DNA of 64,000 nucleotides from Paramacrobiotus metropolitanus (GCF_019649055.1 NW_026570507.1:1-64000); one strand, 5' to 3'. Shown: positions 17,139-27,444, numbered from the stretch's first letter. Translations and numbers: made by a program. The notes: generated by a model not told the origin, from the sequence alone.

Positions 17139-19970
17139 GTGACGTATCAACACCTGAATAACTGGATTAATAAAGAGCGGCCGACAATGGCTGTTAAAAA
17201 AGCGGAAGTACAGAGTACAAGTACAAAACGGAATGAAGTGACGCCACAGAAGTCATTTGCAAAAGCCGTGAAAGGCAATATTAAAATCTTAAAGAAGCCG
17301 CAAAATGCACCCGGTGCAACGTCAAGTTTGCGGGGGTGCGAGCAGCCGCAACAGAGTACGAGTACTCTAGTTTGCGGGGGTAAGTCAGATGTGGATGAAG
17401 GCACTCTGCCCGATGGTCAGTCTGTCACTTTCGGTAATTCTAAATTAGCCGAACAACTGACTACAAAGTACCCGGCCAAAGCGTGGACACGGCCGCAGGG
17501 GCGACCGGAAAATCATGAGCGTGTAGTCACTGCTGAAGAGTATGCAGATGAGGCGTTTTGGCAAGCGGAACAGTGCAAATGCAAAGATACCAAGCACTGG
17601 TATTACTTGTATAATAACCCGTCGAAAACAACAACTGATTTTGAGAGAGATGAAATTGGGCTATTTCAAGTATACCGCGATATGTTATGTCGCAGACGCA
17701 GCGGAAGCGGAATTCCACGAATTTTGGTGCCGTATCAATGGCAGAAGAAACTGGTGTATTCAGTTCACCAGAGATTTCACGAGAAAAAGCTTATCCCAAG
17801 GGATGTGTCAATACAGAAGTATCTAGTTACTAGGTATTACTGGTTCGATATGTACAATACAATTAAGGAAGTATTGTCAGGATGCACATATACGCCAAAG
17901 TGCAAAAGTAATGACGTATACCGGACTATGGGACAGGAAATGCGAAGTTGGTCAGACCCACAAGTTCGGGAAGAAAAAGGCGTGATTGGTGTTGGTCCGT
18001 TTCAGTTCGCACACACCAACAAGTTTGACATACTCAGTTCATGTGAGTCAGAAGACGTTGGCGAAAGTTTGCAGGGAAAGTCGCAAGCAGTGCAAAACAC
18101 TGCAGCACAGCAGAAAAAATTCCCGGCAAAAAAGAATACGTATGGTAAACAACGTCATAACGGTCAAAAGCAGAAGTACGAGTATAACTTTGCTGGTCGT
18201 CGTATCGGTACTGATAAACCGAAAGTGGTCAATCAGACTTTAGCAGATTTGAAGCCTGACACCATTATTGAAGTAGATGGTCAAGAAGTGAAAATGGTTC
18301 GCAATGAAAACGTGAAAAATGAAGATAAACGTAAACTGGAATGTCGTCGTATGGAAATTTTCCCAAATAAATCGGTAACTGTACAACCGAAAAGTTATGT
18401 GGAAATTACAACAAGAATTAAAGGCGCAAATAACGTGCAGTATAAGCGCGCAGAGTTGTGTGGGAAGCCATTCTTCTACGATGGTAGCCTATATACTGAA
18501 AACTCGCAGATGTTTATCGAAGATGGCGTACTTGATGTGTCCAACAAAGGTACATGTACAGTACGTATAATGAACATGTCGAATGAGCGCGTGAAGTTAG
18601 ATAGGGATACTTCCCTTGGTAGTGTGGAAATGGTAGATGAAATTCTTACATCTGCAGACAAAGAATTTGACAGTGCGTACCATGAACTGTACTGTAGTGA
18701 TAAAGCACAGTGTGAATGCCGTAAGGCAGAAGTTAGTACGGCAGAAGTCAGTACTACACCGGAGACAGAGGAAACAATTAAGAAAATCAAAATGGGTCCG
18801 CTTTTAAAGTTCGAAAATGTTGAGCGATTGCACAAAATACTTCGTACCTATAAGGAAGTATTTCCAACAAAGGACAGACCGGTCGGATGCTGCAACATAT
18901 ATGAGCACCCGGTCGATACAGGTACGAGTGCACCTGTGAGACAGCCACCGTATCGTGTGTCTTTTGAAGACAGGAAATGGTTGAGAGAGAAAACCAAGGA
19001 AATGGTCCGTGATGGGATAATTGAATTAACAAATTCCCCGTGGGGATCGCCCATATGTATTGTTAAAAAGAAAGACGGTAGCCGACGGCTGACCGTAGAT
19101 TTCCGAAAATTAAATGAAAAGCTGCAAGGCAGCAGTTATCCACTGCCCAGAATTGACGACATTTTAAACGCAGTTGCGAAAGCAAAAGTGTTTTCAAAAA
19201 TCGACCTAAAGTCTGGTTTTTGGCAGATAAAACTGCGCGAAGAAGACCGGAAGAAAGCTACAATGGTAGCCGAAGAATTTACATACCAGTATAAAGTACT
19301 ACCATTTGGTATGAAAGATGCGCCAAGCGCATTTCAAAGAGCCATGGACTTAACACTAGCTGAATTAAAACATAAGAAAGTACTCGTATTTATCGATGAT
19401 ATTATCTGTTACTCAGACACGATCGAAGAGCACTTTCGTGATTTGGCAGAACTCCTTGCCCGCTTGCAGGAGTGCGGCTGGACAATTAATCCAGATAAGT
19501 GCGAGTTTTTCATGGAAAAAATATCGTTTTTGGGTCACGTGGTCGATGGTAACGGTATCAGTACCGACCCGGAAAAGCTGGAAGCGGTAAAGTCGTTTGG
19601 TCCGTTAAAAGACCGTAAAGGAATACAGAGATTCCTCGGTATGGTCGGTTACTACCGACAGTTTATTCCAAAATTTCAAGAAAAAGCGGAACCGCTTCAG
19701 CGTTTAGTTCCAAAATCAGCTGAATTTAAGTGGGGACCAGAACAGGAGCACTCTATGCAGCAGCTAAAGGATGCTTTGTGTTCGGCACCGATACTAGCGC
19801 GCTTCGATGACCAGGCGCCGATACAAATGGTGATTGATGCGTCGAAAATTGCTGTAGGTGCAGTACTTAAGCAATTTATTGATGGCCACTGGCGGCCGAT
19901 TGCTTATTTGTCGAAACTACTTACGCCGACGCAGCGCAGAATCTACTTCCCACTCGAGTTGGAAGCGTAA
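17139..19970 (+). CDS. pol: Element B pol, 5' part: reverse transcriptase and start of RNase H
   Basis: There are 943 codons. The first ~580 residues are a basic region with a Cys/His patch and a dUTPase-free spacer of unknown role. The RT follows: PVRQPPYRVS, SPWGSPICIVKKKDGSRR, the KIDLKSGFWQI palm block, LPFGMKDAPSAFQ, and the catalytic box FIDD (Phe in place of the usual Tyr). The thumb has FLGHVVDGNGIS, and RNase H starts at MVIDASKIAVGAVL. The frame ends at TAA 19968-19970 inside RNase H and carries on in the same frame afterwards. The first codon is GTG and the frame is open from 17106, so it is probably expressed as an extension of Gag-Pro. Confidence 0.9.
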   Translation: MTYQHLNNWINKERPTMAVKKAEVQSTSTKRNEVTPQKSFAKAVKGNIKILKKPQNAPGATSSLRGCEQPQQSTSTLVCGGKSDVDEGTLPDGQSVTFGNSKLAEQLTTKYPAKAWTRPQGRPENHERVVTAEEYADEAFWQAEQCKCKDTKHWYYLYNNPSKTTTDFERDEIGLFQVYRDMLCRRRSGSGIPRILVPYQWQKKLVYSVHQRFHEKKLIPRDVSIQKYLVTRYYWFDMYNTIKEVLSGCTYTPKCKSNDVYRTMGQEMRSWSDPQVREEKGVIGVGPFQFAHTNKFDILSSCESEDVGESLQGKSQAVQNTAAQQKKFPAKKNTYGKQRHNGQKQKYEYNFAGRRIGTDKPKVVNQTLADLKPDTIIEVDGQEVKMVRNENVKNEDKRKLECRRMEIFPNKSVTVQPKSYVEITTRIKGANNVQYKRAELCGKPFFYDGSLYTENSQMFIEDGVLDVSNKGTCTVRIMNMSNERVKLDRDTSLGSVEMVDEILTSADKEFDSAYHELYCSDKAQCECRKAEVSTAEVSTTPETEETIKKIKMGPLLKFENVERLHKILRTYKEVFPTKDRPVGCCNIYEHPVDTGTSAPVRQPPYRVSFEDRKWLREKTKEMVRDGIIELTNSPWGSPICIVKKKDGSRRLTVDFRKLNEKLQGSSYPLPRIDDILNAVAKAKVFSKIDLKSGFWQIKLREEDRKKATMVAEEFTYQYKVLPFGMKDAPSAFQRAMDLTLAELKHKKVLVFIDDIICYSDTIEEHFRDLAELLARLQECGWTINPDKCEFFMEKISFLGHVVDGNGISTDPEKLEAVKSFGPLKDRKGIQRFLGMVGYYRQFIPKFQEKAEPLQRLVPKSAEFKWGPEQEHSMQQLKDALCSAPILARFDDQAPIQMVIDASKIAVGAVLKQFIDGHWRPIAYLSKLLTPTQRRIYFPLELEA
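17326..17381 (+). promoter_or_regulatory. Two internal copies of the element B polypurine tract
   Basis: GTTTGCGGGGGTG at 17326-17338 is identical to the 13 bases that span the 3' tract and first two bases of the right LTR (23168-23180). A second copy (GTTTGCGGGGGT) is at 17370-17381. They lie within the pol frame and could act as central plus-strand primers, as central tracts do in lentiviruses. The identity is seen; the role is inferred. Confidence 0.5.
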
Positions 19971-21902
19971 GGACTTATTTGCGCGTTGAAAAAATGGCGT
20001 CATTTCTTGGCGTATAAAAAGTTCGAAGTGTACACAGACCACGCCGCGTTAACGTTTCTGCGTAATATGCGTGACATGCACGGGCGTATTGGTCGATGGG
20101 CATTGTACGTGCAGGACTATGATATGGTGCCCAAGTACATAAAGGGAGCGGCGAATGTGGAAGCCGATGCCTTGTCAAGGCAGACCGGTAACATGAAAGA
20201 GCCGGAGTCGAATGAGTCGGATGTAATTCCCGACTACCGCGAAGATGATCAGCCGGATGATGAAACAGTTGCACAGATTGAAGCAGCGCGCAAACGAGAA
20301 AACTGTAAACAAGTACAGTACATTGACGCTTTTAGGGCTGAAGTCCGTCTATTTAACAAAACAGAGCGGAAAGAAGTAAAAAATAACACCGAAGTACAGT
20401 TTGTACCCGAGCAACGTGCTCAGTTTTGGGTTGAAGAGCAGTCGAAAGACCGCATAATTGCACAGTGGAAATCACTGCTCACTGATCCTACACAGGATAT
20501 GAAGCCGTTCCAGCGCCGGTACTTGAAGAAGTTTATTTTGAAACAGGGCGTTGTGTACTATCGGTACTCTGTGAACGGTAAAGACTTTTACCTATTCTAT
20601 GTACCGTACCAGTGGAGAATGAAGTTTTTGTTCGAAAATCACGATACACAGTATGCCGCACATCAAGGCATTGAAGCAACGTACAAAAAGATGCACGCGT
20701 ACTTCTACTGGCCGCACATGAAGGAAAGTGTCACTAACTACGTAATGTCTTGTGCACAGTGCCAGGCGCGTAATCCTGTGAACCAGAAAACAGCTGGATT
20801 TTTGCAGCACAATCCTATTGTAAACCAGCGCAGCTGCTGGTCTATCGATGTTGCTAGCAGTTTACCGTTAACAAAAAATGGTAAAAAGCACATTATGATT
20901 GGTGTCGATTATGGATCAAAGTGGGTTGTCGCACAAGCGGTAGAAGCGAACGACAGTGCTACGCTAGCACAGTTCGTGTTTGAAAAAATCATTATGCCGT
21001 TTGGTGTTCCGAAAAATCTTACGTCGGACAGAGGGTCCAACTTCATGTCGGACATGTTCGGTGAGCTATCCGCGGTTATGGGAATTGCACACGTGCCGGT
21101 AGTTGCTTACCATAATATGGGAAACGGGTTAGCAGAGAAACGTGTTGGCGAATTTAAGAAAGCGATATCCAAATACATAAATGATGAGCAGACTGACTGG
21201 GATGTGTATCTCCCTGCTATCTGTTTCGCATTTAACACGAAGCCGGTTAAACGCATTGGTGGTTTTACACCTGCGAAATTAATGTACGGGGAAGACTTGC
21301 GTTTGCCGCAAGATAACTTCATTCCGAAGTTCGACGGCGACGAAGACTTTCCGATACCAGCGCATTTGTTTGTACAACATTTGCAGTTGACTCTGTCAGA
21401 CGCACTGGATCAAGTGCGGACGGAAGAAACACAGCAGCGTTTAAAAGATAAGATCCGGTATGATGCTGGCGCACGAGAAGTTGAATATGAAGTTGGCGAT
21501 CAAGTTATGGTGCGAGCAATGGCGCGTTCGAAAGGAAAACATAAAGCCTTTGAAGGCCTTTGGCGCACAGGTTATGAAGTTAAAGCGAAGTTGTCAAGCA
21601 TCCACTACCGAGTACAGTGTAATAAAAGAGGTGCCGTGAAAATGGATGTTGTGCATGTATCGCAGATGCGACCGTATAACATGCGAAAACCGGATGAGCC
21701 GGAGTTGACTGATATCGAAGATATGAGCGCAAGTCATAAGCCGCTTAAGCCTGTGGAAAAAGAACTTGAAGATGAAATCGAGGAATTTCCCGTCAGGCCA
21801 GAACTGCCTGAGCCGGAAGTTCAGGATGTTCCCGTCGTTCCTGTGAGAACTCGATATGGCAGAAACGTTAAACAGCCGGACAGGCTGATTAATAAGCAGT
21901 GA
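19971..21902 (+). CDS. pol: Element B pol, 3' part: rest of RNase H and integrase
   Basis: This is the same frame as the preceding piece, cut off by the single TAA. It begins with the RNase H C-terminal half (YTDHAALTFL, EADALSR). The integrase has a His/His...CAQC zinc region (HQGIEATYKKMH, then CAQCQ). The catalytic core has Asp in SIDVAS, Asp in TSDRGSNF and Glu in AEKRVGEF, so the DDE triad is complete. A GPY/F-like C-terminal end follows (VGDQVMVRAM, HVSQMRPYN) and then an acidic tail. Apart from the one nonsense codon the enzyme looks undamaged, in line with identical LTRs. Confidence 0.9.
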   Translation, partial: GLICALKKWRHFLAYKKFEVYTDHAALTFLRNMRDMHGRIGRWALYVQDYDMVPKYIKGAANVEADALSRQTGNMKEPESNESDVIPDYREDDQPDDETVAQIEAARKRENCKQVQYIDAFRAEVRLFNKTERKEVKNNTEVQFVPEQRAQFWVEEQSKDRIIAQWKSLLTDPTQDMKPFQRRYLKKFILKQGVVYYRYSVNGKDFYLFYVPYQWRMKFLFENHDTQYAAHQGIEATYKKMHAYFYWPHMKESVTNYVMSCAQCQARNPVNQKTAGFLQHNPIVNQRSCWSIDVASSLPLTKNGKKHIMIGVDYGSKWVVAQAVEANDSATLAQFVFEKIIMPFGVPKNLTSDRGSNFMSDMFGELSAVMGIAHVPVVAYHNMGNGLAEKRVGEFKKAISKYINDEQTDWDVYLPAICFAFNTKPVKRIGGFTPAKLMYGEDLRLPQDNFIPKFDGDEDFPIPAHLFVQHLQLTLSDALDQVRTEETQQRLKDKIRYDAGAREVEYEVGDQVMVRAMARSKGKHKAFEGLWRTGYEVKAKLSSIHYRVQCNKRGAVKMDVVHVSQMRPYNMRKPDEPELTDIEDMSASHKPLKPVEKELEDEIEEFPVRPELPEPEVQDVPVVPVRTRYGRNVKQPDRLINKQ

Positions 21903-22114
21903 ATCCCCGAAATCCCTGGGAACTGTTGTAACCGCCGCGAGATGGCAGGTTAATACAGTATCTGTATGCTGCAGCACTGGGTTGAAACACCGCATTTTAA
22001 CAATTTGCAGCTGCTCGTTTTTGAATTTATTTTGGGTTCTTCACTTTTCTCTGTGTGGATTGATCTGTCTCGGTGAATCTCAGTTTGTTTGGTGAATTTG
22101 GAATCTGCATTGTA

Positions 22115-22663
22115 ATGCCTCCGTATTTTAATCGTGGACGTGGCGGCCGTGCCCGTGCACACTATCGGAATCAGTTACTGCAGGGCCTGTACAGTACTAC
22201 ACTGATGGCTGCAGGTTTTCAGACGCAGCGGAGTGGTTATGGTCGTCGTCGCGGACGCTTTGCTGGTCGGAACCGCGGTGGTGAATCTCGTGGACGTGGT
22301 GGAGCTAATGCTGAAAATAATGCCCCTGTTCCCACGGACAATTGGCGTCGAGCTGGCCGAGATCTTGCTGCTGATCCACAGAATGGACAGAGTGGTAGTG
22401 CTGGCAATGTTGTGCGTGATGGTGACGTTGATATGACTGCTGGTGGAGGAAACAATTCAGCACCTCCTCAGAATTCTGCCAGTTCGTCTACAGTTCCCAC
22501 TGGCCAGCAAGGTGCCTCAGCTGTGCAGAGTGATGCGGAGAAGGAACGCGAACGACAGCAGCAGCTTCGTCAGCAGATGGCTTTGGATGCTAACAAGAAT
22601 GCTCCGCAGTCGACAGGTTCCGAACAGACACATTCAGGGCTGTTTAGCTTTGGAGCTCGCTGA
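22115..22663 (+). CDS. Element B extra 3' ORF, Arg-Gly-rich protein
   Basis: The ORF has 182 codons from ATG 22115, 212 bp after the integrase stop. The N-terminal 70 residues are dense in RG/RGG (RGRGGRARAHYRNQ, GRRRGRFAGRNRGG). A Gln/Ser/Asn-rich middle and a Glu/Arg/Gln helix follow. The composition fits an RNA-binding or nucleolar accessory protein. It has no signal peptide or membrane segment, so it is not an envelope. Being far from the 5' end it would need a spliced or subgenomic RNA; a possible 3' splice site (GGTGAATCTCAG) ends near 22082. I do not recognise the family. Confidence 0.65.
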   Translation: MPPYFNRGRGGRARAHYRNQLLQGLYSTTLMAAGFQTQRSGYGRRRGRFAGRNRGGESRGRGGANAENNAPVPTDNWRRAGRDLAADPQNGQSGSAGNVVRDGDVDMTAGGGNNSAPPQNSASSSTVPTGQQGASAVQSDAEKERERQQQLRQQMALDANKNAPQSTGSEQTHSGLFSFGAR

Positions 22664-23178
22664 AATTCTCATTCTGATTACTAATTCCCTGCTGATCTCC
22701 GAGTGGATTTTGCTCAGTTTTCCCTTGTGATTTTCATGAATTTTGCTGACAACATTCATCAGTATGGAAGTGGCGTTTTATTTTTATTCTCATGTTTATC
22801 GCGGATGTTTTTCTTGTGATTTTCATCGGCGATTTACCCTTAATTTAATTTGACTTTTGCCACTGAAATTCCGTGTTTGATTTTTCCGACGATTTTCCTG
22901 TTTGTGTTTTCTCCGACTGCCGTTTGCCAACCAACTCACTTTCTCCTGCCAACTCTCACTTCCACCCCGTCAAGGATCCTCTCCTCACTTTCCATCTCAC
23001 ATTGTCACCCGTGGAGGAGGATCAGTAATGTCATTCTTGGACGGAGGATGGATTTTGCCCGCCTTGCCCAGTCGAGAGCGTGAGAACTCATTTTTATTTA
23101 GTTTTTTATTTTCCTGTTTTTTTTCATGTTCTTTTCGTTTCTTTTTGTGTTGGGTTCCCCAAAAGCCGTTTGCGGGGG
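22664..23178 (+). other. Element B 3' untranslated region with U-rich box and polypurine tract
   Basis: Non-coding. A T-rich stretch (about 23085-23155) precedes GCGGGGG at 23172-23178, directly before the right LTR. A U-box followed by a purine tract is the usual plus-strand primer layout. An earlier purine run (GTGGAGGAGGATCAG near 23010) is a weaker alternative. Confidence 0.7.
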
Positions 23179-23567
23179 TGACGGAATATGGTGTACGTAG
23201 CGGCTTAGTACAGTACGTTTTCCATCAGTACTCGTACATGTTTGTACTTTTCTAGCATTTTCCTTTTGTCTTCGGATATACTTTTTGGCTTTTCTAACCG
23301 GATGCGCTTCGCGCCTATTTATATAAGTCCGAGAGTTACAGTATTTGGCATGATCAGTTCGTTCTCATTCTGGGTTTGGCAGTGTCGGAGTTTTCCATTA
23401 AAATATATCGTCGGAATGCAGTGTCATATTCTCGCTTCGCGTAGATCGTAGCGTATGCATATTTCTTAGTTATGCCACATTGAGATTATCAGCTCATTCT
23501 CTGTCGTTGAGTCAGGTCGGTAGGAAGATATTGCGATATTATTTCTATCGTACTCGTCTCTCCGTCA
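23179..23567 (+). repeat. Element B 3' LTR
   Basis: The 389-bp LTR is identical by eye to 12835-13223. It is followed by CTTG, the right copy of the target duplication, and then directly by element A gag sequence on the opposite strand. Confidence 0.95.
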
Positions 23568-25872
23568 CTTGGTAAAACTGCTCAAGCGTCTCCTTTCCGG
23601 GTTTGAACTTCCTAGCCATGGCTTCGCGTAGGCCGAGGACTTCCTCATTTCGATCACCGTACTCATCCTTGAATTTATTGAGCCACTCGGTGACTGTGTA
23701 GACTTCTTCTTCAGCTTCTTTGATGTCGCTTTCACTGTCAAACCAGATCTTGGCTGGTCCTCTCACAGCACTGGCTATGTCGATCATGATCTGCTCATCG
23801 GTCAGATCATATGTGCGCTGTGTCTCTTTCACAATGCGAATCCATCCATTCACCGCATCTCGGTTACCGTCAAAAGTCGCGAGGTCTGTTTTTCGGCCCA
23901 TGTTCTTAATGGCTCTGTTGAATTCCCTCTGGCCGCGATCTTCGTTTCGGTCTTCTTGTTGATTTCGCTCGTTCCTTTCGTTGCGTTCGTTTCGATATTC
24001 TCTGAAATATCTCCCATCATGTTCGTGTCGGGGGGAGCGCACATCTCGGTTCGCATCATCTTTGATTGCTGTTTCGGTCGGTTGAGGTTGCGACGGGTCA
24101 CCTGAGCTCATATGTGGTTGGTGACTGCTCGACGGGTTCCGTTTATCTGAGGTTTCATCATCTTTTTCTGTTTTGAAATCACTTCTGCCGCCACCCGTTC
24201 GTAGCGGCATCTCAAAGTGAGCACTCCCGCCAGTTCCATGTGCCTTACTGTAACTGGGCGGAGGGGATTCCTTGGTATCCTTCTTCGTACTGAACTGAAG
24301 GAGCTGTTCATCCTTATGTTTATTCGTCATCTGAAGACCTTTGTTTTCGTCTTCTAGGCGTCTGTTTCTCAAGGAGAGATCGTCTCTTTCCTTCCTTAAT
24401 CGATCGTTGTCCTGCCTGATTTTCAGCATATCATTCTGGAGTTTGATGGTTCGATTGTCCATCTCTTTATGTGTCTCTTCCTTTAGTGTGATCATTCGTT
24501 CGGCAAGCTGATTCACCTGCTGCTCCAGCTCTGTGTATGCCTGCCCCGCCGATATCAGCTGGTTTTTTACTTCCGTGGCTTCATCTTCTCTCAACATTGC
24601 CGTGGTCGCCATTGCGGTCAGCTCCGTATTGAGCCTGATGTTCTCTTCGAGCTGCTCATGGACCTTTCGTTGGTTTTCTTTGTCAGCTATCTCAAGAGCT
24701 GTGACCATTGTGTCCAGCCGGTATGCTTGAGCCTGCCACTTTTGACTTTCCTCTGTTAGCTTCTTAATCTGTTCCGTTAGATTCATGTTTTCTTCGTTAA
24801 CTTCTTTAATTCCTGCCTTGAGTCGTTCACCTTCAGTCGCTCCCAACTCGGTGAGCTCCTTCGCCACCTGGAGCGCTTCATCAGCTCGTTTCTGATGAGC
24901 TTGCGATTCCTTTTGGAGGATGCCAATATTCTCCTCCTTCTGCTTCAGATCGTTTCTTAGCTTTAGCATATCTGTTGACATCGTTGCCAATCGTTGTGTG
25001 GCCTCAGCTAACTTAGTTGCATAATCATTACGTTTGACTTCAGCTTCGTTTGCCTTCTTGCGAAGCTCGTCACACTGATCCTTCAATTCAGCTAGTTGCC
25101 TTGACTTTTCAGCTGTCTCTTCGGACATGCTCTCATTGAGCTCATCTACGGCGATGAACTTTTCAACTTCCTTATCATCAGCAACCTTTTGGGCCTCTTC
25201 AGCGATCTCCTTCTGACGTTCATATCTGATTTTCCATTCCGTCGCCGCATTTTCCAGAATGCCCTGCTGTTGCTCCATCTCATATACATGAGTTTCGAGT
25301 GAGCTTATCCTCTTCTGATATTCCTGTTTCTTCTGCAGGAGCTGGCATTCTTTGTCTTCCAGTGACGTTTGTAACTCCCTGATCTGCCTCTTCAGATTTG
25401 AGGTAGGGCTGTTCGGAGATGGAGACCGGACATTGATGATCTTCCCTGTCTGGGTTCGTTCGATTAGGTGTTCAGGTATATCACTGAACGCTGTCACCCC
25501 TTCAGCTCGATCGGCATCTTTCATCGCTGTCCTAAATGACGTGTTCATCGTCACATCATCATCGGTGAGGTACGATTCTTCATTGCTGAACTTGTGACTT
25601 CGCATCATCTCTTCGTACTGCATGGGACTCTCGGACAGATCTTCCACTGTGACGTCATCGTCAAGTGAGATATCGCCCAGCTTCAGCTCATCAAGCTTCT
25701 CATCTTGTGACTGTTCAACGAGGTCCGGTTCGGCATCTTTGGCCTGCTCCGATGTGACAGGGCTGATCTTGACATCCTTTTGTGATGTCGTATCCATCTC
25801 CTTAGCTCGTTGTGAGCTCGTTCCTTCTTTGGTGACCTGCTGGTTCACCTCACTGCTTCCCGGCGCCGACAT
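23568..25872 (-). CDS. gag: Element A gag, 5' half (coiled coil and capsid domain)
   Basis: I place the start at ATG 25870-25872 (MSAPGSS). The frame is open further up to a stop near 26005, but without an earlier ATG. The N-terminal ~150 residues are acidic and polar. Residues ~165-540 are an almost continuous coiled coil with dense heptads and Gln/Glu/Lys. A Ser/Pro/Arg-rich linker follows, with Arg-Asn-Glu repeats (RNERNERNQQEDRNEDR). The start of the capsid-like Gag domain (ATFDGNRDAVNGWIRIVKE, KIWFDSES) is last. Element B interrupts the capsid domain here, and the rest is at 11701-12834. There is no other stop, so the break by B is the only one seen in gag. Confidence 0.88.
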
Positions 25873-27444
25873 GGGAGATCGTTTCCGGTCCTCGCTGGAG
25901 CTCTCCTGACCTGACACGGCTTCGAGTGCCTTTTGGTAGGTCGCATCCGAGCCTCGAGAGTCCTTCCTCTCAAAGGCTTTAGGTGCCCGTGCCTGTCGTC
26001 ATGTGACTCTGGACGTGTGTATGGTTTCAGATCCTTTTATACGGATTAGGTGCGCCTTGCTGAGATCCGTGAGAGCCTCGGCTCCCCTGACTGCTGTTAG
26101 ATGTCGGTTCAGCGATCTCTTTGTCCATTGTGATGATCGGATAACTGGACGCACCTGTCAGTTTTACTCACACACACGTTATAGTATGATCGTTATGATC
26201 CTTATAGTTCACTTTATCAGCTCAGGAAATGAGCTCGGTTCGTTTTAGAGGATCACTTTTTCAATAAAAAGTTCAGTAAGCTCGCCTCGGAGTCGCTGGT
26301 GATCAACTACGGATGTCAACTGAGCTGCTAAAAGTTCGTTTCGAGTTTGTTTTCAGATCAGCTGATCGATCTCAGCTCAGCTCAGATCACCTGTTACTCA
26401 GCTCGTTTCAATTAGAATCAGCTCGTTTTAGCTCATAAAAGATCGATTTCGATGGAAAAGTTCATATATCAGATCAAATAAGATCATCACAACTCATCTG
26501 TGTAGGTCATTAACTTTTTTCTCAACTTATTTTTGTCAAAAACAGCTCCTACTAGCTCATATCAGATCGATTATGCTGAGAAAAGATCAATTATGATGCT
26601 TATTAGCTCATTACGAGATCGTTTAGCTCAGTTTTACCGGTAAAAATTTCGACCAATCACAGCTCATATAATTGACCAATCACGTCAACTCACTAAGATT
26701 TCTGACCTACGTGACGTCACAGATCGACGGCCAGACTTGCGCGCCGAGTGCAAAAGTTCCGCCTACGTCTGTCTCAGCTCAGTATCGACCAATGAAAATT
26801 GCGCTTTCTACGCGCTAACCAATCCGATAATAAATAACTGGTTTTTACCTGGTTACCGATCCGATTTCCGCCAAAAATGATCCAGATGATCGCGTTTTCT
26901 TCTCCACGATCCGATCCCGCGCAGCCGTATTCCGCACGGTTTTGGCGCCTTCCTGTTCCGACCTAGTCTGCCTTCTGCTGGGCTTGTCAGGCCTACCAGC
27001 AGGTCGCTCTACAGCCAATTTGGTGGAGCGCGTTAACTGAACTCTTTGGCACCTCCTTCGGTGCTGCCAACCTTCGTGGCTTCTCGGCGCCTGTGCCCAG
27101 CAGCCTCGTCCTCTACAGAGGATCTCGCTGCTTAGCAGTGGAAACAGCACAAGTTCTCCACAGGAGAGACCTGCACCGCGGCCAGCTGCCGTCTGACTCG
27201 ATAAAAACACGAGACAAGTTCTCCACAGGAGATACTTGACTCAGTGTTGCCGCTCCTGCTGGCAATCCGTTGAGATGCGCCTTGCTGAGATGAGGAAAAC
27301 CAGTGCCTTACTGGTGTAGTCGATCAATATCGATCGATCCAGATTCCACGTGGCCGTCCGCCAAACAGATTAATATGGCCGTTCGCCAACAGATTAATAT
27401 GGCCGTTCGCCAACAGATTAAACTCGAGCACCGCAGATTACGGG
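25873..27444 (-). other. Element A 5' leader with AGCTC/GATC-rich tract and CCAAT/CRE cluster
   Basis: No convincing gene is present; a 121-codon minus ORF at 26845-27210 has no recognisable features. Bases ~26220-26640 are crowded with AGCTC and GATC words. At 26650-26830 there are four CCAAT boxes (26651, 26674, 26788, 26819 region) and a palindromic TGACGTCA at 26712-26719, with the CCAAT boxes pointing to the plus strand. ACAAGTTCTCCACAGGAGA occurs twice (about 27150 and 27214). The 16-mer TGCGCCTTGCTGAGAT also occurs twice, near 26050 and 27275. Splicing or packaging roles cannot be judged. Confidence 0.5.
27351..27421. repeat. Tandem repeat, three units of about 24 bp
   Basis: Three head-to-tail copies with core GGCCGTTCGCCAACAGATTA; the first differs slightly (one extra A and a C/T change). 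It lies just inside the element A primer site, in the leader. Confidence 0.85.

Larger units (their letters stand above)
12835..23567 (+). mobile_element. Complete Gypsy-type LTR retrotransposon B, nested in A
   Basis: The element is 10,733 bp. Two 389-bp LTRs look identical base for base. Their ends are TGACGGA...TCCGTCA, a 7-bp terminal inverted repeat. It is flanked by CTTG at 12831-12834 and 23568-23571, a 4-bp target duplication. A primer site follows the left LTR and a G-rich tract precedes the right one. Order: ORF1, gag-pro, pol (RT-RH-IN), an Arg-Gly-rich 3' ORF. Identical LTRs point to a very recent insertion. Pol nevertheless carries one in-frame TAA (19968-19970), so this copy may have been mobilised by others or was hit after insertion. 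Confidence 0.95.

Noticed and set aside
26845-27210. Minus-strand 121-codon ORF in the A leader
   Set aside because: Composition is patternless and it overlaps repeats; no start context or relatives to support it.
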